Notes under the pieces: model-generated
What the model saw: the letters and a program-made list of their open reading frames with translations, nothing else
Database searches by the model: none
Told to the model about the DNA's origin: nothing
Part shown: piece by piece, positions 33,940 through 45,439 of the stretch
How positions within the stretch are numbered: the stretch's first letter is position 1
How the letters are laid out: each line of letters starts with the position of its first letter
From: Amoebidium appalachense
Lineage: Eukaryota > Ichthyosporea
NCBI GenBank assembly: GCA_963693365.1
Contig: CAVNZM010000003.1
Span: 806,001-870,000, forward strand
Reading direction: 5' to 3'
Length of the DNA: 64,000 nt
Position numbers and translations under genes: made by a program

Positions 33940-34119
33940 AAAGTAAACGAATATATGTACAACTTTGGTGGGTGGAAAGTAAACGAATATATGTACAACT
34001 TTGGTGGGTGGAAAGTAAACGAATATATGTACAACTTTGGTGGGTGCAAAGTAAACGAATGTATGTACAACTTTGGTGGATGGAAAGTAAACGAATATAT
34101 GTACAACTTTGGTGGGTGG
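33940..34119. repeat. 36-bp minisatellite, five copies
   Basis: The unit AAAGTAAACGAATATATGTA plus CAACTTTGGTGGGTGG is repeated five times with few changes after a 23-base A-run. Because 36 is a multiple of 3, all frames stay open; the KVNEYMYNFGGW repeat frame is an artefact of this. Confidence 0.9.
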
Positions 34120-34541
34120 AAAAGAGACTCTGGCCACACATCAATGACATCTATGGCAGAATGACATCATTCATGAACATTTCCATACTGTGAATCAAGC
34201 AGGGTGGCGGCCCTGGGTGCGAGCAGCCTTTCGTGATGGGTATGTACAAGTAATACGTAAACCTTCGATACAACTTGTTGGGTGTAGGTTCGTGGGTTTT
34301 TAGTGCCGATCTTCAACGTGGTTGGGATCATGCAACTTGTGCCTGGGCTTCTTTTGGGCTGGTCATTCCTTCTGTACGCGCCTGTGGATACGTGTGTGAA
34401 TGTGTGTGTGTGTAAATGGGTGTGCGAAGGTGTGTCTGTGTGCGGGCGTGTGTGTGTGTGTGTGCATGTGTGTGTGCGCGTGCATGTGTGAGTGAATGAG
34501 TGTGTGTGAGTGTGAGTGTGAGTGTGAGTGTGAGTGTGAGT

Positions 34542-34549
<8 letters not shown>

Positions 34550-34624
<75 letters not shown>

Positions 34625-34674
34625 ACGGTGCGCGTGTGTATGTGTGTGAGTATAAATGTGTGTAATACTGTGTC

Positions 34675-34764
<90 letters not shown>
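34550..34764. repeat. Two long TG microsatellites
   Basis: TG runs at about 34550-34622 and 34677-34764, separated by 54 bp. Confidence 0.95.
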
Positions 34765-34765
<1 letters not shown>

Positions 34766-35082
34766 AATCTCGTGTGTTCCAAGAAGGGTTAGTAAACCAG
34801 ACACGAACTCAAAAACGACCGTCAATAGGAGAGCAAGAGAAAGAAAGAGAGCTCCGCAGTGCACATGTATTTTGCACCTGGCAAAATATTTATACAGCAT
34901 GCATATGGTACAGTAATCCCGACCATGAAACCCGAGACTTACATCAAAGAAAGGACGACGGCAGGCAGACGGGAAAATATGTTTGAGGCAACCGAAACAG
35001 AAAATTCTCACCACGGGCACCAGGTCTAACCCCCCACCCACCCACCCACCCAAACACCACCACCACCACCATCCACCCAGTT

Positions 35083-35141
35083 ACGCCTTCCCCAATGCAA
35101 TCTTTCCACAAAGTCCCAACAGCATCTTGCAACTCTGAAAG
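35083..35141 (-). CDS. Possible C-terminal exon of the TUT1-like gene
   Basis: The minus frame LQDAVGTLWKDCIGEG, after GACTTTCAG and before GTAACT, resembles the helical pattern of the TUT1 C-terminal domain. Its phase does not join cleanly to the preceding candidate exon. This is inference only. Confidence 0.25.
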
Positions 35142-35235
35142 TCATTGTCCGATGCAGCAACCATGCTCAAACCGTTGCAACAATCACGATGCAAACACCG
35201 CTTGCCCGGTCTCCTCACCAATCCCTTCAACATGC

Positions 35236-35271
<36 letters not shown>

Positions 35272-35709
35272 GGAGAGAGGGAGGGGGGGGGGGGGGGGGG
35301 AAGGGGGACACCCACCACCTTTGGAGGTGGCCCGTGCTTGTGCCCCTGCTTCCCTTTTTCGTTGCCCCCAAGAAGCTGCTCGAGGTTTCCACCCTGCTCC
35401 TGTGGATTGGCAAAAAAAAAAAAAAAAAAGATCAACAATCAAGGTTGAACGAAGCCGATCCTACGTGCAACTGTTTGAAACACAAGGGCAAAAAGACCCT
35501 TGGCTAAGAGGTATTGATGTGGAAGGGAAAAAGTCACATACTATCTCCCGCAAATTTTTCACGAGAAAAGCCACCGTGAAGGAATAATCCTGGTAAACTC
35601 GGTTGTACTATGATGGGCATGAGCATCGGATCCGGAGTCGAAGTGAGCAAGAGGTTGGATGGAAATGACGAAGATCAGTGCACGGAGAAACTTGTCTCAC
35701 AGCTCTTAC

Positions 35710-35743
35710 AGAAAATTAACCACTTCCGGACAGCCTTGTATGA
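35710..35743 (-). CDS. Possible exon 11 of the TUT1-like gene
   Basis: On the minus strand, TTTTTCAG is followed by 34 nt reading SYKAVRKWLIF in phase 0, then donor GTAAGA. It follows exon 10 in phase. If real, the tRNA gene lies inside intron 10. Confidence 0.35.
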
Positions 35744-35855
35744 CTGAAAAACAAAATAGCTCAAGACAAGAGCCAACCGCAAACTTTAGAAAAGAGGGAC
35801 GGAGGGAGGGGAGATCTAGGGCGACTCACAGAAAGGACGAAAAAAAAAGAAAAGG

Positions 35856-35864
35856 AAAAAAAAA
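35856..35864 (-). terminator. RNA polymerase III terminator of the tRNA gene
   Basis: Nine T on the minus strand start 3 nt after the tRNA 3' end. More T-runs follow to 35841. Confidence 0.8.
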
Positions 35865-35867
35865 GGT

Positions 35868-35939
35868 TGCCCGGACAGAGATTCGAACTCCGGTTACTAC
35901 GGCCACAACGTAGGGTCCTAACCACTAGACGATCCGAGC
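35868..35939 (-). tRNA. tRNA-His (anticodon GTG)
   Basis: The 72-nt minus-strand sequence folds as a complete cloverleaf. The acceptor stem is GCTCGGA with TCCGGGC. The anticodon stem CTACG/CGTAG encloses TTGTGGC with anticodon GTG. The T-arm is CGGAG TTCGAAT CTCTG. The internal promoter boxes (A box in the D-arm, B box GTTCGAATC) are intact. Discriminator base 73 is A, as in eukaryotic tRNA-His; the extra 5' G is added after transcription. There is no intron. A T9 terminator follows. It lies 64 bp downstream of exon 10 of the TUT1-like gene, on the same strand. Confidence 0.95.
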
Positions 35940-36002
35940 TATTAACTTTACATGCTCATTAATTTTCATAAATCCTACAACACCACCATCATCAACACTT
36001 AC

Positions 36003-36122
36003 CGCTATTTCATCGGCGGTTTTCAGCGCGCAACGGAACGCGGCGAACTGGTGGGGGTGTACGCTCACGGCGGTGTTGTGTGTAAGCTCAAAGGGGTCCT
36101 GCACACACAGCGGACTGCGCAA
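36003..36122 (-). CDS. TUT1: TUT1-like exon 10: PAP-associated region end
   Basis: Acceptor is GATGCAG and donor GTAAGT; 120 nt, phase 0-0. LRSPLCVQDPFELTHNTAVS contains the QDPF-L-HN signature of TUTases. Confidence 0.9.
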
Positions 36123-36172
36123 CTGCATCACGTGTACGTGTTGATAAACAATCATACCGTTCGGGTTACCCC

Positions 36173-36205
<33 letters not shown>

Positions 36206-36281
36206 TTCCCGTCCCCCCCCTCCTCCTCCTGCCGGAGGATATGTCCAGATAGTGTTTGTGTGTATGCATGCATGTGTGTGT

Positions 36282-36365
<84 letters not shown>

Positions 36366-37156
36366 TTTTGGGGGGGGGGGGGGGGGGGGGGGTGGAGTCC
36401 TGGCTGAGGAATATACAGAGGAAAGCCCCGGAGAGGGGGGAGGGGGGAGGGGGGGGGGGGGGGAATGATGTATGTGCTAGAGGGTTGGAAATATGGAGGA
36501 GACAAGAAAGAGGAACAACAAAACGTAACAAACGTGGGAAATCCAAAATCCAACAATTAAGTGTGCAGGCAGGAAACACTTGAACAGAGCCCATCATCAG
36601 GGGGGTTCCTATGCCTCCACAAAAGCATGGGTTTCGACTCTTTAACCTCTCGCGCGTGGTTCCCAGCCCATACTTTGTTTCAACAGCAATAGGCGAGTCC
36701 ACCCGTCTTGGCCAAAAACGAGCAGGGTTGTTCAAGGAGCAGCAATCTAAGAAAACAGAGTCTACAAAAACTGCAAGCAGCAAAAGCCAAAGAAAACAAG
36801 CAGAGAAGTAGAGCATAGGAGCGAAGGGGAGAACATAGACGGGGAAGATATCTTAGGTACTCAAAGGCTCGATTGGCCAACAGTTCAATTTTTCCAAGAT
36901 AGGTTGGGGAGAAAACATGGGAACCACACTCGAATCATTCATTACGGCCAATAACCCGAACTTGTTTTATCCGGCCGTGCTTTTCATCTTCTTAGAACCC
37001 CCCCCCCCCCTTTTTTTTTTCGGTAATCAATTGCTGCCGCATTCAGCATATCGGCAGCAAGAGGAGCAAATAAGGTGCCACAAAAGAGACATATGGGTGT
37101 GATAGGGTGTGGCATGTGGGGGTGAGGGGGAGGAGAAGGAAGGGGGGGGGGGGGGG

Positions 37157-37191
<35 letters not shown>

Positions 37192-38897
37192 GGGGAGAGA
37201 GAGAGTTGTGTGTGTGAAAGAGAGAGAGAGAGAGAGAGAGCTCAAGACAGTAAAAGTAGAGAAAGAAGAGGGGGGGGGGGGGGGGGGGGGGGATGAGCCT
37301 ACCTTCATCTTGCCAGGGATATCCATAGTTCCAAGATTTGCAGGGTTCTGTGCAGGCTGGTAGGGCACATAGTAGTCTGCAGTATGCGTACCCGGGTTGA
37401 TGTGCACATAGGTGGTGTAGTCGAACTCACTGTTGTAGAAGTGAAAGAACCCACGTAGAATATCACCTGGCCCTACGACCTGCATGGGATAAATTAGGAA
37501 CAGACGACTTCCATTTTTCCCTCCATTTTTTTTTTTTCGCGGCGGCGGCGGCGGGGGGGAGGGGGGGGGGGGGGGGGGGGGGGGGCGGGGCAGGGCAGAA
37601 ACATAAGTGGACGAGGGAGCGGGAAAAAAAAAAAAAAAAAAAAAGGAGAATTAAAATAGACGGCCCACGACACCGAACCAAGCACATCATTCCAAAGGAG
37701 TAGGGGTGGGTGTGTGGGTGGGTGGGTGAGTGGGTGTGTCTGTGTGTGTGGGGGGGGGGGGGAAGGGGAGGGGGGGGATATGGAAGAGTAGAGGGGGGAA
37801 GGGGGGGGGGGGGGGGGAGGGGAGGATGTGAAGAGTAGAGGAGGGGAGGGGGGTAGGGGGGGGTTTGGGGTGAGGGGGAGAGGGGGGGGGGGGGGGAGGA
37901 GGAAATATGAAGAGTAGAGGTGGGCAGGGGGGATGAATTAAAAACCTGAGCAGCTGAAAGAGCAGGGGAAGATGTGAAGTAGCAGTCCCAGCCATCTACC
38001 GTGCACTCCCCAGGTTTGAGCAGCCAATCAATGTCGAGAACAGATACATCCTCATATTTGATTGGTGCAGCGGTATCAGGCGTGGATGTTGATTGGCCTG
38101 TGTTGGGCTCCTGCTTGCCAAATATGATTATCTCAGTAGCGTTAAGTAACGGTTAAAAGGGTTTCGGTATACCGCTTTGTCTAAAGAGAGTTTATGTCTG
38201 TTTTTATGCTCCCTACTTTTGACCAAATCGGAAGAAGAGTTGGGAAGGTCTGGGTATGCGTGTATGTGGTGCTAGGAAAGCCATGCACAGTTACCCGAGG
38301 TGGACAGGGGCCGGCGGATGCGTTGGGAGAAGAGGGAGGGGGGGGAAGGGGCGGAGGGGGGACAGTATGCAACATAAGTAGATCCCATTCAGGGAGAAAG
38401 CGGGGGGGGGGGGGGGGGGAGGGGGAGGGTAGAGAGAGAGAGGGGGGGGGGGGGGAGGGGGGAGGGGGGGGGGGAGGGAAGGGGAGGGGGTGAATGCTGA
38501 ACACGATACGAAGTGCAACAGAGTCAACAGCACGATTCATTCGATGTGGTGCAGGACACATGTAAAAGAAAACATAGAAGTATGCAACATCAGAAACGGT
38601 AGTATGCAACATAATGTGGGGGGGGCCCCCCGATGGATGGAGAGATGGGGGATTGAAACAATTTATAGAGTACAACGTACACATCCATAACGGATATTTA
38701 CACAATGTAAACAGCAAACCACACAAAGAAAATGCATAATAAACCGAGCCCATCTTCAGGGGGGGCCAGAGCCATCTAATTACCATACATTCACTTCGTC
38801 GACGAAAGCCAACGAACAACCAACAACCAACAACAGTATCTGCTTCACTTGAACATGGTTGGGGTGGTCGGGTGGGGGAAGTAGTGGTGGTGGTGGT

Positions 38898-38964
<67 letters not shown>

Positions 38965-39208
38965 GGGACTTACAGTGCGCATCTGCAAGTTATGCAACCA
39001 TCCCCTGTGAATCATGTAGTGGATAGCCATGAGGGAAAGACAGTAGCTGGTGGGTGCCGGAAGGTGCTGGTAGGTGCGCCATGCCTTGAGTGCAACTAGC
39101 ACCGGCCCAAGAGAGGCGTGGCTGTGGAGGTACGTGTGCACGAGCGCTGTGTTGCGAAGGGCTAGCCTGTGTGTGTTAAGAGGGGGGGGGGAGTGGGTTG
39201 GGTGGGTG

Positions 39209-39239
<31 letters not shown>

Positions 39240-39396
39240 GGGGGAGGGCGTGGGGGAAGAGAGAGGGGGGGGGGGGTGAGAGGAGGGTTGTGTGTGAGGG
39301 AGGGAGGAAGGGTGGGTGGGTGGGTGAGTGGGGGGGGCGGGGGAGCGGTATGGGTGGGTAGTGTGTATGTGTGGGGGGAGGGGGGGGAGGGGTGGG

Positions 39397-39477
<81 letters not shown>

Positions 39478-39478
39478 T

Positions 39479-39529
<51 letters not shown>

Positions 39530-40332
39530 GGGGGGAGGCGGAGGGGGATAAGTGTATGTTTGTGTGGCGGGCGAGGGGGTGACGTATGGTTGTTTGTGGG
39601 TGTTTGTTTGGGGGGGGGGGGGGGGGGGGGGGGGAGGGGGGGGAGTGTTGTGTGTGTACGTGTGTGTATGCGTGTGTGTTGCGTGGTTGGTTATAAAGTG
39701 AATAGGTGGGGAATGGATAGATAAGGTGGGGTAAATGGAAGGAAGACAGGTGATATGCCCTCGAAACTGGGCGGGGGAGGGGGGGGGGAGGGGGGGGGGA
39801 GGGGAGGGGGGGGGAGGGAGGGAGAGAGAGGGGGATACAGCGAAAAGGGGTTGTGATGTTTAGTGTACATTTAGGCGGAACAAGTAGACACTAGTGATAG
39901 ACATGCGGGAATGTGGAAGGTGCTTGGGGAATACCAGAACAGCACCGAGGGAGGGGGTGGACGGGCAGATACACGTGTGTGCGTGTTTGTCCGTGTATGG
40001 GAACGTGTGTAGGGGCATGTGCGCTTCTCTCTCATTGAACGTGTAGGGCCAGGAAGGGGGTAGGAGGAGTGTGTGTGTGTGCGCGCGCACATTTGTGTGT
40101 GTGTGTGTGTGGGACGGGGGGGAGGAGAATGGGGGAGGGAGAGTTGGGGGAGGAATGTGTTTGTGTGTGTGTGTGTGTGTGTTGGGGAAGCGGTGGTGGT
40201 GGTGGTGGTGGTGGGGGGGGGGGGGGGGGATGTAAAACACTCAAATATACAACAGACACGAGATTTTTAAACACAAACCTTAAACACTCGCACAAAACAC
40301 AACAAAGGCAGATCCCGTCCAAAAGGAAGGGA

Positions 40333-40365
<33 letters not shown>

Positions 40366-41456
40366 AAAATAATCAAACTATCATACCCAGGAAGCAGGGA
40401 GCAGGGGGCTTGAGGGCAGTCAAGGCAGGGGAGTGGGGGAAGGGGGGGAGGGGGGGGGGGGGGGGGTTTGAAGGAGGAGACGGGGGAGAGAGGGTGCAGG
40501 GATGGGGGGAAAGAGGGGGTGCGCAGGGGGAGGGGGGAGGGGGGTTGGAAGAGGAAGACGGGGAAGTGGGGAGACGGGGGGGAGGCGGAAAGGGAGGTTT
40601 TGAGATACATACGTGTTGTTGACAGTCAGGTCTACGGGTACGTTTGCCTGTGGGTCTGCGAACTTGACCAATGGTATCTTTCCACGTGATATGGCCACTA
40701 CGTCGTGGTAGCCCGCACGGGTTAGGTCGTGCGCTATAATACGTAGGAGGTCTTCAAGATTCTCACGGTCTAGGCGGTGCTGCGGGGGGAGGGGGGAGAG
40801 GAGGGAGCGGGGGAGAGTGGGGAGGGAGAGCGGAGGGAGGGAGGGATAGGGGGAGGGGGGAAGGGAGAGGGGGGAGGGGAGGGGGGGGGGAGCGGAAGGG
40901 GGGGGAGGGAGGAGGGAGGAATGTATGTGTTAAAGGGTTGGAAATATGGAGGAGACACCCAAGGACAAACTACAAGTGTCACACAAATGACAACCCCGAA
41001 ATCAAACAATTTAAGCATGCAGGCAGAGGGCACTTGAACAGAGCTAACGGGGTTGGTTTACTTTGGTGTGCTGTGGGGTTTTTTTTTTTTTTTTTAACAT
41101 CCCTCTTCTACCCCCCCCCCCCCCCCCCCCCCTACACCCACACACGCACCACCACCACCACCACCCACCCATCCACCCCGTCTTTGTCTCTTCTTCACCT
41201 CCGTCTCTTCCTCCTCCTCCTCCTTCTTGTTTCCTTTTAATGGACGGGGAGGGGGGGGGAGGGGGGGGGGGGGGAGGGGGGGGACTAGGCAGTATGCATG
41301 GGTATTCCTTTTGTACCATTCTGATCCTTTGGGGGTTCTTCTTCTTTTTTAGTCTCCCTCTCTGTCGCTCTCTCTCCCTCCCTCCCTTCCCCCCTCCCTC
41401 CCTTCCTCCCTGCCTCCCTCCCTCCCTGCCTCCCTCCCTCCCTCCCTCCCTCTCAG

Positions 41457-41508
<52 letters not shown>

Positions 41509-41897
41509 GAGAAGGGAGGGGAGGGGAGGGGGAGACGGGGGAGACGGGGGTGGGGGGAGGGGGGAGAGGATGGGTGGGCAGGTGGCGGCTGGTGGGAAGA
41601 CTTTGATTGTGGTGCGGAGGGGTGTGAATCGTAAAACCAACGGGAAAGAGGAAAGAAGAAAACGGGGACCCCCCCCCCCCCCCCCCCCCCCCCCTCCCCC
41701 CCCCCCCCCCAAAAAAAAGACAAAAAAAAAAAAAACAGGCATGGCTTGTGAAACCCCGCTCCCCTCCACAAGACGCAAATAACGAGCAACACCTACATAC
41801 ACCCACACCCACACCCACACGCACACACACGCACACACACGCACACGCACACAAGCATACACACACACACACCCATCCACCCACCCACCCCCCCCCA

Positions 41898-41946
<49 letters not shown>

Positions 41947-43826
41947 TGCCCCCCACCCGCTACACACACACACCCCCACACACACCCACACACACACACG
42001 CACCCATCCCCCTCCCTCCCCCCCCCCCACCCCACCCCCTACACACACACACACACACACACCCACACACCCACACACCTCTGTGACCATGCACAGGTCT
42101 ATGTCGCTTGCACCCCCACCCAGCCCCGTAGCAGACGACCCATACAGCACCACGGCAATACGCCCACACTCGTCCCGAACCGATTCGGAAAGCAGTGATT
42201 CGACCCGTTTGCTCAAGTCATGCCTCTGTTTGTGCTGGTCGGGTGGAAGGCGGCTTGACTGCTCGAGTGTACGGAGTTGGTCGTCAAGGGTGGCCTGTGT
42301 GTGTGTGTGTGTGTGTGTGGTGGGCGGAAGGAGGGGGGAGGGGGGGAGTGGGGGGGTGGAGAAGGAGAGGGATATGGGGTGGGGGTGGTAGGAGGGAGCT
42401 GTGTTTGTGTGTGTGTGGTGGTGGCGGTGGTGATTGTTTTTCCTTTTTTTTGTTTTTTTTTGGGGAGGGGGGGGGAGGGAGGGGTGATGGTGGTGGTGGT
42501 GGTGGTGATGGGAGGAGGGAGGGGGCGAGGGGAGATGGGGGTTCTGTATGTGTGAGTGAGGGTTGAGTCTTTCTCCTTCTCTCTTTCTCTGTGTGTGTGC
42601 GTGGGTGCGTGGGTGCGTGCGTGCATGAGTGTTTGGGGTTGGTGTGCTTGCATGTACATGTCTACCTTCTTGCGTCTGCACCAAATACTTGTTTCCGAGT
42701 GCGTGCGTGTGTGCCGGGGGCAAGGTATGTATGTGTTTGAGCTTACGTATGCATGCTCATGCACACACACAGTGATAATATTATGTTTAGAAACCGAATT
42801 GAACACCTGCCTGACCCTTACATCGGAGAACATAACAACGACCGAACAACACAATGAAAGCAGGAATATAACCTCACCCCCCGTGTCCCCTCTCCCCCCA
42901 CCATTCAACATGCACGTAAACAAAGATTATTGCGAAAGTGAAGCAAACGAGAAGGGGAGGGGTAGGGTGGAGTGGGATGGCTTGGTGTGGTGTGTGGAGG
43001 GAGGGGGGAAGGGGTGAAGGCGAGGGCAGGTGAAGCCGGGCGGGGGAGGGGGAGGGGGGGGGGGGAGAGGAGGGGGGGGGGAGGGGGGGAGGGGGCGGGG
43101 GGAGGAGGGGGGGGGGGAGGAGGGGGGGGGGGGGGGGGTAGAGTCTGCACGTACTCCGTGGATGTTTTCGGGAACAGGGGGTGGCTCTGGTGTGTGCTGG
43201 GTGGTTCTGGTATCTTTTTCCTTGCCTGCGGGCATGCACGTGTGGGTGGTGGAAGAGAGAATGTTTTGCACATGTGGGTGCCATAGGGTGGAGGAAGGCA
43301 GGAGATGTTTTCAAGAGTCCCGCTCAGAATCGAAACGAGGGGCTCTTCAAAATGGTCATGTCTGGGCTCGACTATGAAAAGCGAAAAGCTCCTTGGAGGT
43401 TTCTTCCTGAAAAAAGCAAGATTGGGGGGGAAAAAGGAAAAAAAGTTCTATATCGGTTGACTCGTGCGCCTAGGTCACCTTAAACAGATACTTGATTAAC
43501 ACTGTGTGTGTGTGTCTGCATGAGGCAACATCAGAATGAGAAAAAGGTTTTTTTTTTTTTTTTTTTTTTTGTTTGTTTGTTTGTTTGTTTTTTTTTTTTT
43601 TTTTTTTTTTGTTTGTTTGGGGGGGGGGGGGGGGGGGGGGGGAGGGGGGGGGAGAGGGAGAGAGAGTGAGAGAGAGTGAGAGAGGAGAGACACTGAGAGA
43701 AGGAAAATGAGAGAGAAGCACGGAAGAAGCACATATCCCCACATTGGGCATACGAACACATACACATACAAGGACACGCACACAACCCCCCTCCTCTTCC
43801 CTCCCCCCCCCCTCACACACACCCAC

Positions 43827-43861
<35 letters not shown>

Positions 43862-44532
43862 ACACCAAACAAACACCCCCTTCCTCCCACCCCACCCCCT
43901 CCCCCCTCTACCCAATCCCCTCTCCCTTTTTTCCCTCTCCTCCCCTCCCCCCCCCCCCCCCCCTCCCCCATCCACACACACACACACTACTCACGTGCTG
44001 TTCTCTCCTTGACCACCAGCCTCTTTCCATGCAGATAGGGGCAATCCTTCCTGTCCAGACTCAAGAGTTTGTCCACCAGCTCTCTCTCTGTGAACTCCAC
44101 AATCGCATAGTTCTGTGCCCGTGTAGTTCCGACATCAATACAGGTTCTATGTTGGTATGTTGTAATGTTGCGTCCTTCAACATTCATGTGTTTTTTTTTT
44201 TTTTTCACTTGTTTATGACATTTTAAGAGCGTGTGTGATTGGCTTTGCGTATATCTTTATGGTGCTACACCCGCTTACGGAAATGGCGTGGTTGGCATAA
44301 ATTTTTTTGCGACGAGTGTCGATATAGAAGACGAAAGTATTTCCCCTTGTCGTGTTCCATTGAATGATAAAAACAAAAAACGGAGGGTAGCCTAATGTGG
44401 GTGACATATCAACTAACGGACCCTCAAGCAGGGAGTTGATGGGTAATGGTTTATTATGTGGCATGCCACACGGCCATCTAGAAACACCGTGTTTCTAGAT
44501 GGCCGTGGGCATGCCATTATCATCCGGGAGAA

Positions 44533-44598
<66 letters not shown>

Positions 44599-45357
44599 GG
44601 GAGGGCGTTTAGCATGTGGAGCCGGTTACCAAGTGCAACTACAAGACGAGGAGCCGGGTGCACTCGGCAACAGAAGGATGCAAAATGGGATGCAAAAGAA
44701 AATAAGACGTATGCAACGTCAGCAGCGTGTAATGTGCAACATAGGCAGAGCCCTCAGGGTGGCCAAGTCAATTAACTGCATCTGAGCTTCAACCGCTTAA
44801 CCTCGAGAAGGAGGGGGGAAGAAGCGGGGGAGGGAGGGGAGGGGGGGGGGGGGGGGGAAGGGAGACGAGAAGAGAGAGTGAGAGAGGAAAGAAAGAGAGA
44901 GAGTGTGTGTGTGTGTTTGTGTGTGCGATAGGGGGAAAGAGGTGTGTGTGTGTGGGGGGGGGGGGGGGGGGGGAGGGAGAGAGAGAGGAGAGGGGGTGTA
45001 AAAAATACCGCGGACCTTTTTCGTGTCAACCACAACGGTCTGCACGGTGCCGTATTTGCCAAACAGTTCCTTGACTTCCTCCTCTGTTGCTTTCTTGACG
45101 TTGAGCACAAACACGGACCGCATGTTTTTCTCTTCGTGCTTGTGTGCCACCTCTGCACGGTGGTGGCTTTTGCTGGAAACGTGTGCCTTTTCCCCTGCAT
45201 CTGCGTTGATGTGGAGTGGGGGCGGTGGAAGGAGGAGGGGAGGAGGGGAGGAGGGACGGCGGCGGGCGGGCGGGGGGAGGGGGGGGGGGAGGAGCGGGGG
45301 AGGGGGGGGATGGGGGGGAAGGGGGGGGAAGGGAAGGGGGGATGAGGAAGGGGGGGA

Positions 45358-45439
<82 letters not shown>

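Noticed and set aside
33940-34119. CRISPR-like array
   Set aside because: The repeats are directly tandem without spacers and the genome is eukaryotic; it is a minisatellite.
33751-34164. ORF with KVNEYMYNFGGW repeats
   Set aside because: It arises from a 36-bp minisatellite and an A-run joined to a TG repeat; no start, splice or homolog evidence.
35101-35250. Cys-rich plus-strand frame near 35.1 kb as a 22nd PAN domain
   Set aside because: Cysteine spacing (C-x3-C-x8-C) does not match the strict C-x3-C-x5-C of all 21 domains, and three other frames are also open.
41044-42723. Minus-strand 559-residue open frame
   Set aside because: Only residues from 42294 to 42079 are real (TUT1-like exon 5). 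The rest is C/G tract and CA repeat read through introns.
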